From positions 1 through 64,000 of IMG/VR virus record IMGVR_UViG_3300044699_000100: a stretch of DNA of 64,000 bases; one strand, written 5' to 3'. Position 1 is the stretch's first letter; every line of letters starts with the position of its first letter. The position numbers and the translations under genes are program-made. The DNA comes from a virus. Positions 8,897 through 19,431 of this stretch are shown here, in pieces. The notes under the pieces are model-generated. The model was not told the DNA's origin. It worked only from the letters and a program-made list of their open reading frames with translations, and made no database searches.

Positions 8897-11019
8897 ATGG
8901 TCCAGACCCTCCCCCAGCGAGGGGTATTACGTGTTGTGCCCGGTGCGCAACTAGAGGCCCAGCTTCAGGCTGAAGCCGTCGCAAAGGTCCAGCTCGAAAA
9001 ACCTCCTCAACCGGATATGTCTTCGCTGGCTGCGTATGTGCGTGGCCAGTTTGAGATGTTCCAACGCCACCGCAACGACTCACAGTCGGGCTGGACCGAG
9101 CGCATGCTGTCTGCGCTCAGGACATTTAATGGCGTTTACGATAACACCAAGCTCGCTGAAATAAGAAAATTCGGCGGCTCGCAGGTATATGCCAGAATAA
9201 TTGCAATGAAGTGCCGGGGGGCGAATAGCTTACTAAGAGACGTTTATTTAGCGCCCGATAGACCTTGGGCCATCGAAGCACCAGCCGATCCGGATATACC
9301 TGCAGAGGTAATCCAGACCATAATGCAGTTGGTAGAGACCGAGATGCAGAGCTACATGCAGCTAGCTCAGCAGCAGGCTTTACAGGGCGGTGAGACTCCC
9401 TGAACCTCCCAACCCGGCGATGATCCGCGACCGCGTTAACCAGCTTATGGAGGCGGCGCGCAACGCAGAAAAGAAGAACGCGCGCAAGCGCGCGGCACTC
9501 GCGCAAGACAAGATCGAAGAAATATTAGAGACAGGCGGCTTCTACAAAGCCATGGCCGAAGTGCTTATGGACTTACCGTTGTTTCCGTTTGCTTGCTTGA
9601 AAGGGTCCCGTCGTTCGTATTGTACCGGACGTTAACTGGGAACCCGATGCACAAGGCAACGTCCAGCCGACAGTCACTGAAAAACCAAAGATGTTCTGGG
9701 AGCGTGTCTCCCCTTTTGATATTTGGTTTACTCCCGGTGTCTCGGATATCGAGAGCGCCGCCGTAATAGAGCGGACTTCTCTTACACGCGCGGACCTGAA
9801 CGACCTGTTGGACTTGCCGGGGTATGACACTGAGGCAATCAGAAACGTACTCATAGAACACGGGCAGGGCGGTTTGCCGGGTGACTGGGACACGGCAGAC
9901 TCAGAGCGCGCAACCTACGAAAAACGCGAGAACCCGCAGACCAACGCGTCTGGAATGATACACTGCCTTGCGTTTCACGGTAACATCCAAGGGCAAATGC
10001 TTCTGGATCAGGGGTTTCCCGCAGAGCAGATACCTGACCCGGTTAGAGACTACATGGTGCAGCTATGGCTGATCGGACGGCATATCATAAAACTACAACT
10101 GACGCCTTCGCCAAGGAAGCGCCATCCGTACTTTATTACGAGTTTCGAAAAAGTCCCCGGCACTCCCGTTGGCAATGGCTTGCCCGATTTATTGGCAGAT
10201 ATACAAGAAGTCTGCAACGCGGTCCTCAGGTCCTTGGTGAACAACCTCAGTATCGCGTCCGGTCCCCAAGTAGACGTGAACATAGAACGACTGGCTCCGG
10301 GTGAAGACCCCGATGACATGTTTCCGTGGAAGAGATGGAAGACCCTTACCGATCCGATGGCTAATAGTTCTCAGCCAGCCGTAAGATTTTTCCAGCCCAA
10401 CTCCAACGCACAAGAGCTTCTTACCGTCTACAAAGAGTTAAATATCATTGCCGACGACATTAGCGCTATCCCAAAGTACATGTCCGGAAGTGGAACGTCC
10501 GGAGGTGCCGGAAGAACAGCATCCGGCCTAGCCATGCTTATGGGTAACGCGTCCAAGATATTGCAGACTGTTGCAGCGAATGTTGACAGAGACATTATGT
10601 TTGGTGCGCTGCAACAGTTATTCGACATGATCATGCTCACAGACGAGTCGGGGGTGTTCCGTGGCGATGAGAACATTCGTGTCATGGGTGTCAACGTTGC
10701 CATGCAACGTGAGACACAACGTGCTCGTCAGTTGGAGTTCCTTTCTATTACTGCTAACCCGCTGGACGCTCAGATTATTGGCACGCAGGGACGCGCAAAG
10801 GTGCTCAGGACGGTGAGTAACACCATCGGCATGGACGGGGACAGTATTGTCCCGCCTGAGGACGAGTTGGCAAAGATCGAACAACAGCAGAAATTGCTTA
10901 TGCAGCAACAGGCCGCCGAAGCGCAGGGGAGTAAGCCCGGTGAGACTTCTACCGGTGACATGGGTCCGCGTACTAATATTTCTCGCGGGGCTGGTCCTGT
11001 TGGTGGTGGGGCTGGCTAA
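8897..11019 (+). CDS. Portal protein, frameshifted
   Basis: Large podovirus-type portal of about 705 residues, forming the dodecameric DNA gate at one capsid vertex. Pieces are 8897-9403, 9390-9635 and 9691-11019. Recognisable segments include RFFQPNSNAQELLTVYKELN, the flexible SGSGTSGGAGRTASGLAML loop and a Gln-rich C-terminus (EQQQKLLMQQQAAEAQ). Breaks lie near 9400 and 9620. Upstream, 8823-8896 separates it from the divergent terminase genes and includes the AT-rich stretch TATATAGTATT, a possible promoter. Confidence 0.88.
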
Positions 11020-11047
11020 CTATTTGGGTTCTGTCTAGGTTCTATGT

Positions 11048-11200
11048 ATGTCCCAGTGGATAACTATGGGGATAATTTTAGTTTTCTTTCTGGCTGGCCC
11101 TCTGGCTGCCTGTACGAGTCGCTATGAATTTGAGTTTAACGTGCTGCAGCCTAAACCCGTTGTTGTTCCGGCTTATCCGTCACCAGTTGTGATAAAATAA
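11048..11200 (+). CDS. Small predicted lipoprotein (50 aa)
   Basis: The frame starts MSQWITMGIILVFFLAGPLA and reaches a lipobox cysteine in LAAC at about residue 22, followed by a short mature part ending in a Pro/Val-rich stretch. It should be an inner- or outer-membrane lipoprotein, possibly a spanin-like or superinfection-related product; no family is recognised. It lies between portal and scaffold genes. Its stop overlaps the palindrome at 11198-11213 that provides the next ribosome site. Confidence 0.6.
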   Translation: MSQWITMGIILVFFLAGPLAACTSRYEFEFNVLQPKPVVVPAYPSPVVIK

Positions 11201-11215
11201 CCCTTGGAGGTAATG

Positions 11216-11446
11216 ATGCCAGAAGTAAAAAGATACACGAGTAAAGTCAAGTCCAGCGGGCCGCTCCCTTCGAACGCGCGGGCGCATGGCGGGTCTGGGC
11301 ATATGGCCAGTAAGTCAGGTGCTGGCCCTCAGAGTCCGGGTGGCACTACCGGGTCTGCGCATAACGCGCCCAGCAGGGCATATGTTCATGGTGGCTCCGG
11401 TCATATGTCGGGTAAGAATACCGCCAAGCCCAAGAAACCCATTTAA
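11216..11446 (+). CDS. Hypothetical Gly/Ser-rich protein
   Basis: It begins MPEVKRYTSKVKSSGPLPSN and carries two copies of an HGGSGHM element about 38 residues apart, with a basic C-terminus (KNTAKPKKPI). GGAGGTAATG in the palindrome gives the ribosome site; an ATG at 11213 is an alternative start. It overlaps the next gene by one base, indicating translational coupling. Function unknown, probably virion assembly from its position. Confidence 0.6.
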   Translation: MPEVKRYTSKVKSSGPLPSNARAHGGSGHMASKSGAGPQSPGGTTGSAHNAPSRAYVHGGSGHMSGKNTAKPKKPI

Positions 11447-11673
11447 TGGGTGTTGCCGACGATGCGTTGATACGGGCTGCTGCCGATCTTGCAAGGGCTT
11501 CTCCGGAAAATTGGAGAAAGTTCCTTTCTGCGATGGCTCTCAGGTCTGATCAGATGCGCGAACTTTTAGTTAGTTCCCCCATCGAGACCCTTCAGGGGCA
11601 CCAAGGACATGCGCGCGAAATCGCTCATCTCCTGAAGACGCTCAGAACTGTGTGTCGTTGGCGGATAAACTGA
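11446..11673 (+). CDS. Hypothetical helical protein (75 aa)
   Basis: It starts MGVADDALIRAAADLARASP, is predicted mostly helical, and has motif RKFLSAMALRSDQMRELLVS. Its start overlaps the stop of the preceding gene (TAATG). It is followed by the scaffold gene and may be an assembly cofactor. No family is recognised. Confidence 0.55.
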   Translation: MGVADDALIRAAADLARASPENWRKFLSAMALRSDQMRELLVSSPIETLQGHQGHAREIAHLLKTLRTVCRWRIN

Positions 11674-11685
11674 AAGGGAAGTGAT

Positions 11686-12837
11686 ATGGTAGCCAAGGCG
11701 TTTAGTAGTAACATCGTTCCTCCTAGTGACCCCAATGTCGTAGTGCCAGCCGGTGTGAAAGCTGCTGCCGCAAGAGCAGATGCGGCCTTTAAGGCTGCTT
11801 ATCCAGATCAAGTCCCTGCAGAAGCTAATCCTCCCGAGCCTTCTGCAGGAGGACCTGCAGGAGGTTCTAGTTCTGATCCTACGCCACAAGCTCCCAGCCC
11901 GCCACAGGCTGGAGAGCCACAGGTCAGAGAACATGAGCCTCCTGCTCCTTCGGCTCCACAAGAAGCACAGGGAGAAATAAATTGGGAGCACCGCTTCAAC
12001 TCTATGAAGGGGCGGCACGAAAAAGATCAAGAATACATCAAGCAGATGTCGGAGCAGATCAGCAATCTGCAAAACGTGCTTGCTACCATGAATGCTGCAC
12101 CTCAGGCTCCTGTCAGGAACCGTGAGCTGCAGTTTGAGAGTTTGCTATCTGCCGAGGAGGTAAGCGAGTACGGCGAAGAGTTCCTTGGAGTTGTCGGTAA
12201 GAAAGCCCAAGAAGCGGCAACGCCATTAGTGCAAGAGCTTAGGCAAGAAATAGATGCGCTTAAGCAGCAAGTGGGTCAGGTTGGTGGGTCTATTGCCCAA
12301 AACGCTAGAGAGAAAATGCTTGCACAACTCGATGGTACCGGTATGCCATGGAGAGAGGTAAACAAGGACCCAAGATTTTTTCAGTGGCTGGCCTTGCCAG
12401 ACACTTATTCTGGTGCTATACGTCACAATCTGCTGAAAGCTGCGTGGGAGCGGAACGATACCCCTCGTGCGGCAGCTTTCTTTCAAGGCTTCCTCGCTGA
12501 AGAGGCTGCCGTTGATCCCGCTAGGGGGAGCGATCCCCTAGGAAATGGGCCGAACGGTTCCCAAGCCCCCCTTACCTTTGAAGGTAATGGGCGCAACTCT
12601 GGAGCAAGTTCTGGAGTACAGAATGGGAAAGTTCCGCTAGAGTCCTTTGCGGCACCCGGCAGAGCCAAGTCAGCGGCAGGTAACCTCCCCGCTGAGAAGC
12701 CCCTTATCACACGATCCCAGATCACTAATTTCTATGCTCGATGCGCTGCGGGCCTGTACCGTGGCAACGAGCAGGAGAAAAACCGTCTCGAACGTATGAT
12801 ATTCGAGGCGCAGGCTGATGGAAGGATCACGGCTTAA
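11686..12837 (+). CDS. Capsid scaffold-like protein
   Basis: The 383-residue protein has a Pro/Ala-rich disordered N-terminal third. A coiled-coil segment (MKGRHEKDQEYIKQMSEQIS, then LRQEIDALKQQVGQVGGS) and a basic C-terminus (QEKNRLERMIFEAQ) follow. This layout and its place directly before the coat gene fit a scaffolding protein. A dispersed palindrome at 12572-12587 lies inside the gene and encodes PLTFEGN. The ribosome site is AGGGAAGTGAT before ATG at 11686. Confidence 0.75.
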   Translation: MVAKAFSSNIVPPSDPNVVVPAGVKAAAARADAAFKAAYPDQVPAEANPPEPSAGGPAGGSSSDPTPQAPSPPQAGEPQVREHEPPAPSAPQEAQGEINWEHRFNSMKGRHEKDQEYIKQMSEQISNLQNVLATMNAAPQAPVRNRELQFESLLSAEEVSEYGEEFLGVVGKKAQEAATPLVQELRQEIDALKQQVGQVGGSIAQNAREKMLAQLDGTGMPWREVNKDPRFFQWLALPDTYSGAIRHNLLKAAWERNDTPRAAAFFQGFLAEEAAVDPARGSDPLGNGPNGSQAPLTFEGNGRNSGASSGVQNGKVPLESFAAPGRAKSAAGNLPAEKPLITRSQITNFYARCAAGLYRGNEQEKNRLERMIFEAQADGRITA

Positions 12838-12893
12838 CTTCTTCGGGTAGAGTTTAATTACTCCCCGGAGATATTTTCTCAAAGGGGACAACT

Positions 12894-13955
12894 ATGCCAG
12901 TTGGTAATTATTTTCCAGTTGCACCGGTAGCGACTTCGGATCGTGTTCCGCCTTTTACGAATGCTACCCTTACCTATCCTGCCAGTAGCCCTAGTAATAC
13001 GTTTGCAGCTACTGGCTTTATTCCGGAAATTTGGTCTGGGAAGCTGATCGAGAAGTTTTACGATAGTACTGTTCTCGCCGCTATCTCTAACACTGATTAC
13101 GAGGGCGAAATTAAATCGTTTGGCGATAAGGTTAAAATTCGTTCCAAGCCGACGATTACCATTAGGGATTATACGGCGGATCAGGAGCTTCTGACGGAGC
13201 GTCCGACGGGTACCGTTATCGATCTGGTTATCGATAAGGGTAAGTACTGGAATACTATGCTTGACGACGTGATGCGGGTTCAGTCGGACCTTAACATTCT
13301 TTCTATGTGGGCCGACGACGCCGCCGAGCAGATGAAAATCACGATTGATAAATCTGTTCTTCTTGGAATGCTTGGAACAGCGCATGCTGCTAATAGGGGC
13401 CTTACTGCTGGTGTAGCCACTGCCTCTATTAATCTTGGTGTTACGGGGACACCGCTTTCGGTGGTTGCAAATGTAGCAACTCCTCCTATAGCAGCCGAAA
13501 CCGATATCCTTGACGTTATCTTGCGTCTGGGTCAGGCGCTTGACGAGCAGAATATCCCTGAAACAGGGCGTTGGCTTATTATCCCGCCTTGGGCAGCGAC
13601 CCTGATCAAGCGTTCTGAGCTTCGTCAGGCTTATCTGTCGGGCGATGCGGTATCAATGCTGCGTAATGGCCGCATTGGCATGGTGGATCGCTTTACGATC
13701 TATACCAGTAACCTTTTGCCGAAGGGCGTGATTGTCGGTCCCCCGGCACTGGCAGCGAGTGAGACGGTGTTTTATGCTGGCCATCCGCATGCATTGACGT
13801 TTGCATCGCAAATGACCAACATGGAAATTATTCGTTCTGAGCGTGCGTTTGGTGACTTCCAGCGTGGTCTTCAGGTGTATGGCTGGAAGGTCATTGCACC
13901 GGAAGCGCTGGCGCAGGCGGTTGTTATTCGCGATGTGGCTCCGGGCGTTGCCTAG
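12894..13955 (+). CDS. Major capsid protein (P22/N4 coat type)
   Basis: The 353-residue HK97-fold coat protein includes FIPEIWSGKLIEKFYDSTVL near the N-terminus, GRWLIIPPWAATLIKRSEL, and the C-terminal segment SERAFGDFQRGLQVYGWKVI, features shared by P22-like and N4-like coat proteins. It has a strong AAAGGGGA ribosome site and unbroken frame, and follows the scaffold. A GC-rich hairpin at 13975-13999 lies just downstream. Confidence 0.88.
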   Translation: MPVGNYFPVAPVATSDRVPPFTNATLTYPASSPSNTFAATGFIPEIWSGKLIEKFYDSTVLAAISNTDYEGEIKSFGDKVKIRSKPTITIRDYTADQELLTERPTGTVIDLVIDKGKYWNTMLDDVMRVQSDLNILSMWADDAAEQMKITIDKSVLLGMLGTAHAANRGLTAGVATASINLGVTGTPLSVVANVATPPIAAETDILDVILRLGQALDEQNIPETGRWLIIPPWAATLIKRSELRQAYLSGDAVSMLRNGRIGMVDRFTIYTSNLLPKGVIVGPPALAASETVFYAGHPHALTFASQMTNMEIIRSERAFGDFQRGLQVYGWKVIAPEALAQAVVIRDVAPGVA

Positions 13956-13974
13956 TTAGGCATTAATCTTCTCC

Positions 13975-13999
13975 CCCCAGCCCGATACTAGGGCTGGGG
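13975..13999 (+). terminator. Hairpin after the coat gene
   Basis: CCCCAGCCC pairs with GGGCTGGGG across a 7-base loop, followed directly by TTACCTTT of a dispersed palindrome. The T-run is weak, so it may attenuate transcription or stabilise the coat mRNA rather than terminate fully. Confidence 0.45.
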
Positions 14000-14019
14000 T
14001 TACCTTTGGAGGTTAGATT

Positions 14020-14388
14020 ATGCCCGCGCTGGATACTGTCGGGAAGATAATCGACTACGCAAGGGTCCTCTTGCAGGATACGCTTGCGCCGTATCGTTAT
14101 CCTACCGCTGATCTTATCGCAAATCTTAATATTAGCCTTTTGGATGCACGCAGGCTGCGTCCGGACTTGTTTTTGTATAATTCTACTGAAGTACCTTTTT
14201 ATAGCGTTACCTCTGAAGTTGTCGATATTGATCAGCAATATCGTATGGCATTGGTTTATTTTGTTGCTGGACATGCACAATTGCGCGACGAAGAAGATGT
14301 GACAGACGCTCGCGCTGCAGCTTTTATCAGTAAATTCACTTCGATGCTGACTGAGCCTATTATGCCTCAGAGCGTAGCAAGGCGATAA
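14020..14388 (+). CDS. Phage adaptor protein (DUF6682-like)
   Basis: The 122-residue protein starts MPALDTVGKIIDYARVLLQD and carries RYPTADLIANLNISLLDARR, a pattern of podovirus head-to-tail adaptor proteins that ring the portal. The ribosome site is GGAGG within the palindrome at 14000-14015. It follows the coat gene and precedes another connector-type gene. Confidence 0.65.
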   Translation: MPALDTVGKIIDYARVLLQDTLAPYRYPTADLIANLNISLLDARRLRPDLFLYNSTEVPFYSVTSEVVDIDQQYRMALVYFVAGHAQLRDEEDVTDARAAAFISKFTSMLTEPIMPQSVARR

Positions 14389-14392
14389 TTAG

Positions 14393-15019
14393 ATGAGCGC
14401 GTCTCTTGAGCGGTTTATGAATGATGTGCGGATGCGTCTTCCGGGCGCGTTGGACGACGCCATTAAGTGGGAGTTGTTTTATACACTGGATGAATTTTGC
14501 AAGGAGACTAACGCGTGGCAGGAGAAGATAATTCTTCCTGTTGCTCATGATGTATTTGAGTACGAGATTGAGCCGGAAGAGAACCGCGCGAAAATTGTAA
14601 GGTTGTTAGCTGTCACTGCAGGGTCTGGAGTGGATGAGCGGATAATTTATGACGCTACGTTGCCTGAGCCAGAGCTATTAGTTTTGCATCGTGATCCCGG
14701 TGTTCCTCCTGAAGGGGAAATCAATACATATAACGTGCTGGTGGCATTGACGGTTGTGGACCCGGTGGACGCTTATGATAGTTTACCGGACTTTCCGGAT
14801 TGGTTTTTCATACACTATAAGCAGGAAATTAGTGATGGTGTTTTGTCCCGGATGATGAGTCAGCCTGCTAAGCCTTATTTTTCAAGAGAAGGCTTTGCGT
14901 ATCACGGGCGAAGATTTCGAAACGGTATGTCACGCGCTCGTGTGGCGGTGAACCACCAGAATGTCTACGGGGCGCAGCGTTGGAGGTTTCCACGGTTTGC
15001 TCAATGTGATGTTAGGTGA
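14393..15019 (+). CDS. Head-tail connector or tail-tube-like protein
   Basis: This 208-residue protein starts MSASLERFMNDVRMRLPGAL. The motif KWELFYTLDEFCKETNAWQ, a Val-rich beta middle, and the C-terminal RARVAVNHQNVYGAQRWRFP are typical of small tail-connector genes downstream of portal adaptors in phages. Precise role inferred from position. Confidence 0.55.
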   Translation: MSASLERFMNDVRMRLPGALDDAIKWELFYTLDEFCKETNAWQEKIILPVAHDVFEYEIEPEENRAKIVRLLAVTAGSGVDERIIYDATLPEPELLVLHRDPGVPPEGEINTYNVLVALTVVDPVDAYDSLPDFPDWFFIHYKQEISDGVLSRMMSQPAKPYFSREGFAYHGRRFRNGMSRARVAVNHQNVYGAQRWRFPRFAQCDVR

Positions 15020-15025
15020 CACCAG

Positions 15026-15367
15026 ATGACCATTTGGCGCGGCTCACATTATAACGTGGTATTTAATCTTCGGCATTCCGATGACATGCTGCCTTTGGAT
15101 ATTACTGGATGGACTTTTAGAAGTCAGATACGGGATAAAAATTCTGACGAAGTGCCTATGATTGAACTAACAACCGAGAACGGTGGAATTAATATTATTG
15201 ATGCTGTTAATGGGCAATTTGAGATCGATATAACTGCAGAGCAGAACGTGAATTTTTCACTTGGTAATGTAGTTGGTGACTTATTTCATATGAACTCTGG
15301 GCCGGGACCTGAGAGATTATTTGGTTTTAGGGACCGTGTGAGGAGGCCAGTTACCCGCAATGAATAA
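15026..15367 (+). CDS. Small tail or baseplate beta protein
   Basis: It starts [20 protein letters not shown] and contains [14 protein letters not shown], the N-terminal beta-sandwich pattern common in tail appendage proteins. The C-terminus overlaps the next gene by 8 bases. The irregular end ([12 protein letters not shown]) may reflect a small indel. It probably sits at the fibre base. Confidence 0.5.
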   Translation: MTIWRGSHYNVVFNLRHSDDMLPLDITGWTFRSQIRDKNSDEVPMIELTTENGGINIIDAVNGQFEIDITAEQNVNFSLGNVVGDLFHMNSGPGPERLFGFRDRVRRPVTRNE

Positions 15368-16709
15368 GATGGTCACCTACAGCGTAGACTCTGATTTTGA
15401 GATCGAACTCGATCAGAACACAGAGGTAACTGTTGTCCTGTCTGCGCGAGGGGCTTCGGGGCCTTCTGGACCTATTGGAGAGCAAGGCCCTCCGGGTCCT
15501 ACTGGTCCACAAGGCCCTCCGGGTCCTACCGGTGCAACGCTTTTAATTATTGGCACGGTCGCTACAGAAGCAGAGCTTCCTCTTACGAATAATACTATAG
15601 GTGATGCTTATACTGTTACTTCGTTCAGTCCGGCGCATTTGTTTACATGTACTGCGTTACCTGCTACATGGGTAGATACAGGCGTATTTCAGGGCGAACC
15701 CGGTCCTGTAGGGGCGACTGGGCCTACAGGAGCGCCGGGAGCAACGGGTGCTACTGGTCCTGCTGGTGCTACCGGTTCAACAGGAGCGACGGGAGCGGCG
15801 GGGGCTACCGGTCCAGCAGGATCGCCGGGAGCGACGGGTGCTACCGGCCCCGCTGGCCCGACTGGCCCTACTGGTCCTGCTGGTGCTACTGGTCCAGCCG
15901 GTGTGGCCGGTCCTGCTGGCCCTACTGGTCCGCAAGGGATCAAGGGTGATACGGGTGCAGGTGTTCGTGTTTTAGGCTCAGTTGCTGATTTGGTTAACTG
16001 TCCCACGACCGGTAATGCGGTGGGTGACGGTTATATTCTTACATCTTATACGCCTGATCACTTGGCTGTTTGCACGGCTCTTCCCAATACATGGACTGAC
16101 GTTGGTGTATTTCAGGGACCGACTGGAGCTACTGGCACGACAGGCCCTACGGGGGCAACTGGCGCGACCGGTCCCGCTGGTCCCACAGGTCCTACAGGGC
16201 CTATTGGCCCCGCCGGTCCCGGCGTTATTCCCGGTGTTATGCCGACAGATGCTGGTAAGTTTCTTCGTAAAGGACCGACCAGCACTACGGATACGGCTTG
16301 GATAACTATAAACAAAACAACGATTGGTCTTGAAAACGTCGATAATACGTCTGACGCCAACAAGCCAATTTCTACAGCTACAGCTACAGCGCTAGGTAAC
16401 AAAGCCGATAAAGCCAATACAGTTACCGGTCTTGGGTTAGTTACCATTACTGGTGGGACGCTGGGTGGTAATAATATTATTAACGTAGCGAAGGCTACGG
16501 TCCCTGAGCAGCAGGCTGGTACGCGCGATGACGTGGCGATGACGCCACTCGGGGCAGAGAACCATGCTGACGCTTGGGCTAAGCGTGGCATAGCTGGTGT
16601 GGTTGTTGGGGCTCCTGCTGTAGCTTATCCTCTTACGGTTGGCGGGTACGTTGGCGGGCTTGGCAACTACGTTGCAGCGCATACGTTTGAGGCGAAAGTA
16701 CTGCTGTAG
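15360..16709 (+). CDS. Collagen-like tail fibre protein
   Basis: The 449-residue protein has a short beta N-terminus and three Gly-X-Y blocks rich in [10 protein letters not shown]. These are separated by two copies of a globular module of about 52 residues ([11 protein letters not shown] in the first, [11 protein letters not shown] in the second, each ending VDTGVFQG or TDVGVFQG). The C-terminus begins [18 protein letters not shown], a phage fibre motif. It should form a trimeric stalk. The Gly-X-Y DNA is repetitive and prone to slippage or recombination. A second collagen-like fibre lies at 22801. Confidence 0.8.
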   Translation: MNKMVTYSVDSDFEIELDQNTEVTVVLSARGASGPSGPIGEQGPPGPTGPQGPPGPTGATLLIIGTVATEAELPLTNNTIGDAYTVTSFSPAHLFTCTALPATWVDTGVFQGEPGPVGATGPTGAPGATGATGPAGATGSTGATGAAGATGPAGSPGATGATGPAGPTGPTGPAGATGPAGVAGPAGPTGPQGIKGDTGAGVRVLGSVADLVNCPTTGNAVGDGYILTSYTPDHLAVCTALPNTWTDVGVFQGPTGATGTTGPTGATGATGPAGPTGPTGPIGPAGPGVIPGVMPTDAGKFLRKGPTSTTDTAWITINKTTIGLENVDNTSDANKPISTATATALGNKADKANTVTGLGLVTITGGTLGGNNIINVAKATVPEQQAGTRDDVAMTPLGAENHADAWAKRGIAGVVVGAPAVAYPLTVGGYVGGLGNYVAAHTFEAKVLL

Positions 16710-16714
16710 TCGCA

Positions 16715-18020
16715 ATGAACGATTACACTGTTGATCTTACATATGATACTAAAGCAGGACCGGCTTTTGTCGTTGGAGAAAGAGTTAACGGAGCTACTGG
16801 CTGGACAGCCAAGATCAAGTCTTTTACTTCTACGGTCTTAACTCTTAGGGAGAAAACCGGTCCCGCTAATCCCACCAATAATGAGACTATAACTGGAACT
16901 ACAAGCGGTGGGACTGCACTCGTCAACGACACCATTTTTCGCAATCAGAATTTTGACTCCACTGGCTCTACTGAGTTTCTCTACGATAATCATTACACCA
17001 TGGCCGTCATAAACGAGGCCAAGGGATATACTTATACTAATCCATCTTCAGTTGGTAAAACCGATTACGCGCTTCTCGTGCAAGGCAGCCGTTCGGATTA
17101 TCTAACTAGTACTGTCAAAGGCCAAAACCGGGGCGCTCGCGGTTCAGCTTTACGCTCATGCTTATGCTGACTCTTGTGCTATTAGTTGGTCAAACCGGTC
17201 TGTTTATAAGGCTGGAGCGGGTGGTACTACAGGGGCACGCACTGGCGTAGAGGGAAATTTAGTTTTAGTACACTCAAATAATGCAACCTTAATGAATTTT
17301 GGTGGCATGGTTGGGAGTATTACTCCGTACGATGCTACTGCTAGTAAGACGGGACCACGTGGCGCTATGGCGTTTCGCGCCCAGCTTTCTACTCTGGACG
17401 CACAAGTGGACTTGGGAAGCGGCTTGGTAACTAACCCAGTTTTTGCCTATGGAGCCTATGTTGTAGAAGAAAACTATTCAGCTACTCCGGGTGCTGGCAC
17501 CATAGGAGTAAAATATGCTTTTGCGGCACATAAGGACTTAAATAATTATCCTTATTTAAAGATCACGGGTTATGCTCACCCAGATGGCCGAGGAAGAATA
17601 CGCGCTACTGGTAGCGAGGCTAACCCAGCTTACGGAGCTATTGATAACGAAGCTACTGGCGCTGATTATCGTGGAACCGGAATGTGGTGTGACAATACTG
17701 ATGTTGTCTTCTCGATAAGCCCAGCGGTTGAGCAAGATGGCGTTGAACGGCTTCGTATTAAAAATGATGGTATTTACTGGAAAGATACTGCCTTTTATGC
17801 TTCTTCGGTAAAATTGCTTGGTCCGAGGAAATCCGGTTGGGCAAGTGCTCCTACAGGTACTTTAAACCGTACTACCTATGCTACTTATAATGCGCCGACA
17901 GCTAGTGCATCTTACAGCACTGTACAGCAGCAAGCGTTGATGAATGCTGTGGAGGCTGTTAGCGAGCGGCTGGCGGCTCTTATCACTGACTGTAGGTCTC
18001 ACGGATTTATTGGAGCTTGA
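16715..18020 (+). CDS. Tail fibre or tail-spike protein, frameshifted
   Basis: Pieces 16715-17170 and 17292-18020 join through AYADSCAISWSNRSVYKAG in another frame to give about 434 residues. Beta-rich segments end in a helical tail (QQALMNAVEAVSERLAALIT, then RSHGFIGA), a C-terminus frequent in receptor-binding proteins of alphaproteobacterial phages. It starts five bases after the collagen fibre gene, so the two may assemble together. Confidence 0.6.
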
Positions 18021-18021
18021 T

Positions 18022-18213
18022 ATGGACATACAGGCAGAAGTTAACGCTCGCGTAGCGCAGGCATTGGGTGATGCGATGATCCGCAATATCGCACTTCAGG
18101 TGAATAACGAGGCTCTGCAAGCGGAAAAAGCTAGGATGCAGCAGCCGTTGGATAAATCCAACGTAGTGTATTCACAGAAGATGGATCAGCCGCCTAGAGA
18201 AGACAGAAAGTAG
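18022..18213 (+). CDS. Small helical protein (63 aa)
   Basis: It starts MDIQAEVNARVAQALGDAMI and contains IALQVNNEALQAEKARMQQP, a predicted coiled coil. Comparable short coiled-coil genes follow tail fibre genes in many podoviruses and may be chaperones. A palindrome at 18217-18232 follows the stop. Confidence 0.55.
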   Translation: MDIQAEVNARVAQALGDAMIRNIALQVNNEALQAEKARMQQPLDKSNVVYSQKMDQPPREDRK

Positions 18214-18245
18214 ATATTACCTTCAAAGGTAATGGGAGGGTAGTT

Positions 18246-19192
18246 TTGACACTTTCTTTAAAACATTCAAAAGCTATCGACAAAGCAGACGGGCAGGACC
18301 CCGCCCTGCTGCAGCCGTCTGACTGGAATGCGCAGCATGTACTTAAAGTCGCGGCTAAAAAACTCGTCGGTAATACTACCGACTCTGAAGCCTCTGCAGA
18401 GGAGGTTGCTCTTAGCGACGACTTTGAAATGGCAGGCGGTGTAGTAAGTCTTGCTACCAAGCTTAGTAACTTTGAAGTTGTCGTTGCTGACATTGACCCG
18501 GATAACCCCGAAAACGCGCGTGTCCTTATCACTACTCCGACAATTGCTTGGGACAAGTCAACTCCTGAGCAGATTGAAAGCGGATGTTGTCAATGACAGC
18601 ATTACGCTTGCCAAGATGGAGCATGGGGAAGGCGGCGAGATACTTTTTTACAATAAAACTAGCTCTCCTATCGGTTCACCGGGGCGGTTGCCAGTGGGTG
18701 ATCCCGGCACTGTTTTAACTGAGACTGGTACTAATCCTGCGTGGAAATATTCTGGCGCTCCACATTGTGTGTTAATAGATCAAAAAGACAACGGCGTGGA
18801 GGGTGGTACTTTTACTCAGGATGGTTGGCGTGATCGCGTAATTAATGTGCAGTTGTTTTGATCCTTATCATTGGGTAACCTTCGCAGGTAATATCTTTAC
18901 ATTACCGATTGGGGAGTGGATTATTGAGTGGAGTTGCCCGGCACGATCATGTGAGATGCACCAAACGCGTTTGTTAAATAATACAGATGCCGCCAAGCCC
19001 TTTGTGATGGGGTCTTCTGAATATGCGCCTGACAGTAATAATTCACAAACTAGGTCTGTTGGGATAACACAAGTTACTCACACAGTGGCTACCGGTTATA
19101 AACTCCAACATTATTGTACTAAAACCGGTACTTTTGGCAAAGCCGTAGGAGCTACCGGGGCGCTACTGCCAAAGAGATTTATACCATTGTAA
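18246..19192 (+). CDS. Tail appendage protein with jelly-roll C-terminus, frameshifted
   Basis: Pieces 18246-18596, 18451-18861 and 18845-19192 form one protein of about 315 residues. The N-terminus (HSKAIDKADGQDPALLQPSD) is followed by KMEHGEGGEILFYNKTSSP and VLIDQKDNGVEGGTFTQDGW. This last motif opens a beta module often found at the end of phage fibres, where glycan binding is suspected. Frames change near 18585 and 18858; the dispersed palindrome at 18876-18891 lies close to the second break. Confidence 0.55.
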
Positions 19193-19221
19193 AAATCTGG
19201 CGAACCGGTGAGACGTAAATT

Positions 19222-19431
19222 GTGGTGCAACGTGCACATGTCACAAAATCAATAGTTAGTGGGTTTCAGGGTGCGCCTTCTCTACTTCTTATTGTTGTGC
19301 TTAACGTGGCGATGATACTAACTGGCGGATATTATATGCTGCAGCAAGATCGCCTTCGGAATGAAGTTAACTCTCAGTTATTGGTTTACTGGAGAAATGC
19401 GTTCTTAAAGATAAATGAGGTAACCTTATGA
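19222..19431 (+). CDS. Single-span membrane protein (69 aa), holin candidate
   Basis: It contains one long hydrophobic segment (SLLLIVVLNVAMILTGGYYM) followed by a charged helix (QQDRLRNEVNSQLL). It overlaps the next gene by four bases (ATGA). Size and topology fit a holin or other small membrane protein, but no lysis partner is adjacent. The start is a GTG. Confidence 0.45.
   Translation: MVQRAHVTKSIVSGFQGAPSLLLIVVLNVAMILTGGYYMLQQDRLRNEVNSQLLVYWRNAFLKINEVTL

Noticed and set aside
15689-16591. Minus-strand Gly/Pro-rich ORFs opposite the collagen fibre
   Set aside because: They mirror the Gly-X-Y codons of the real plus-strand gene.
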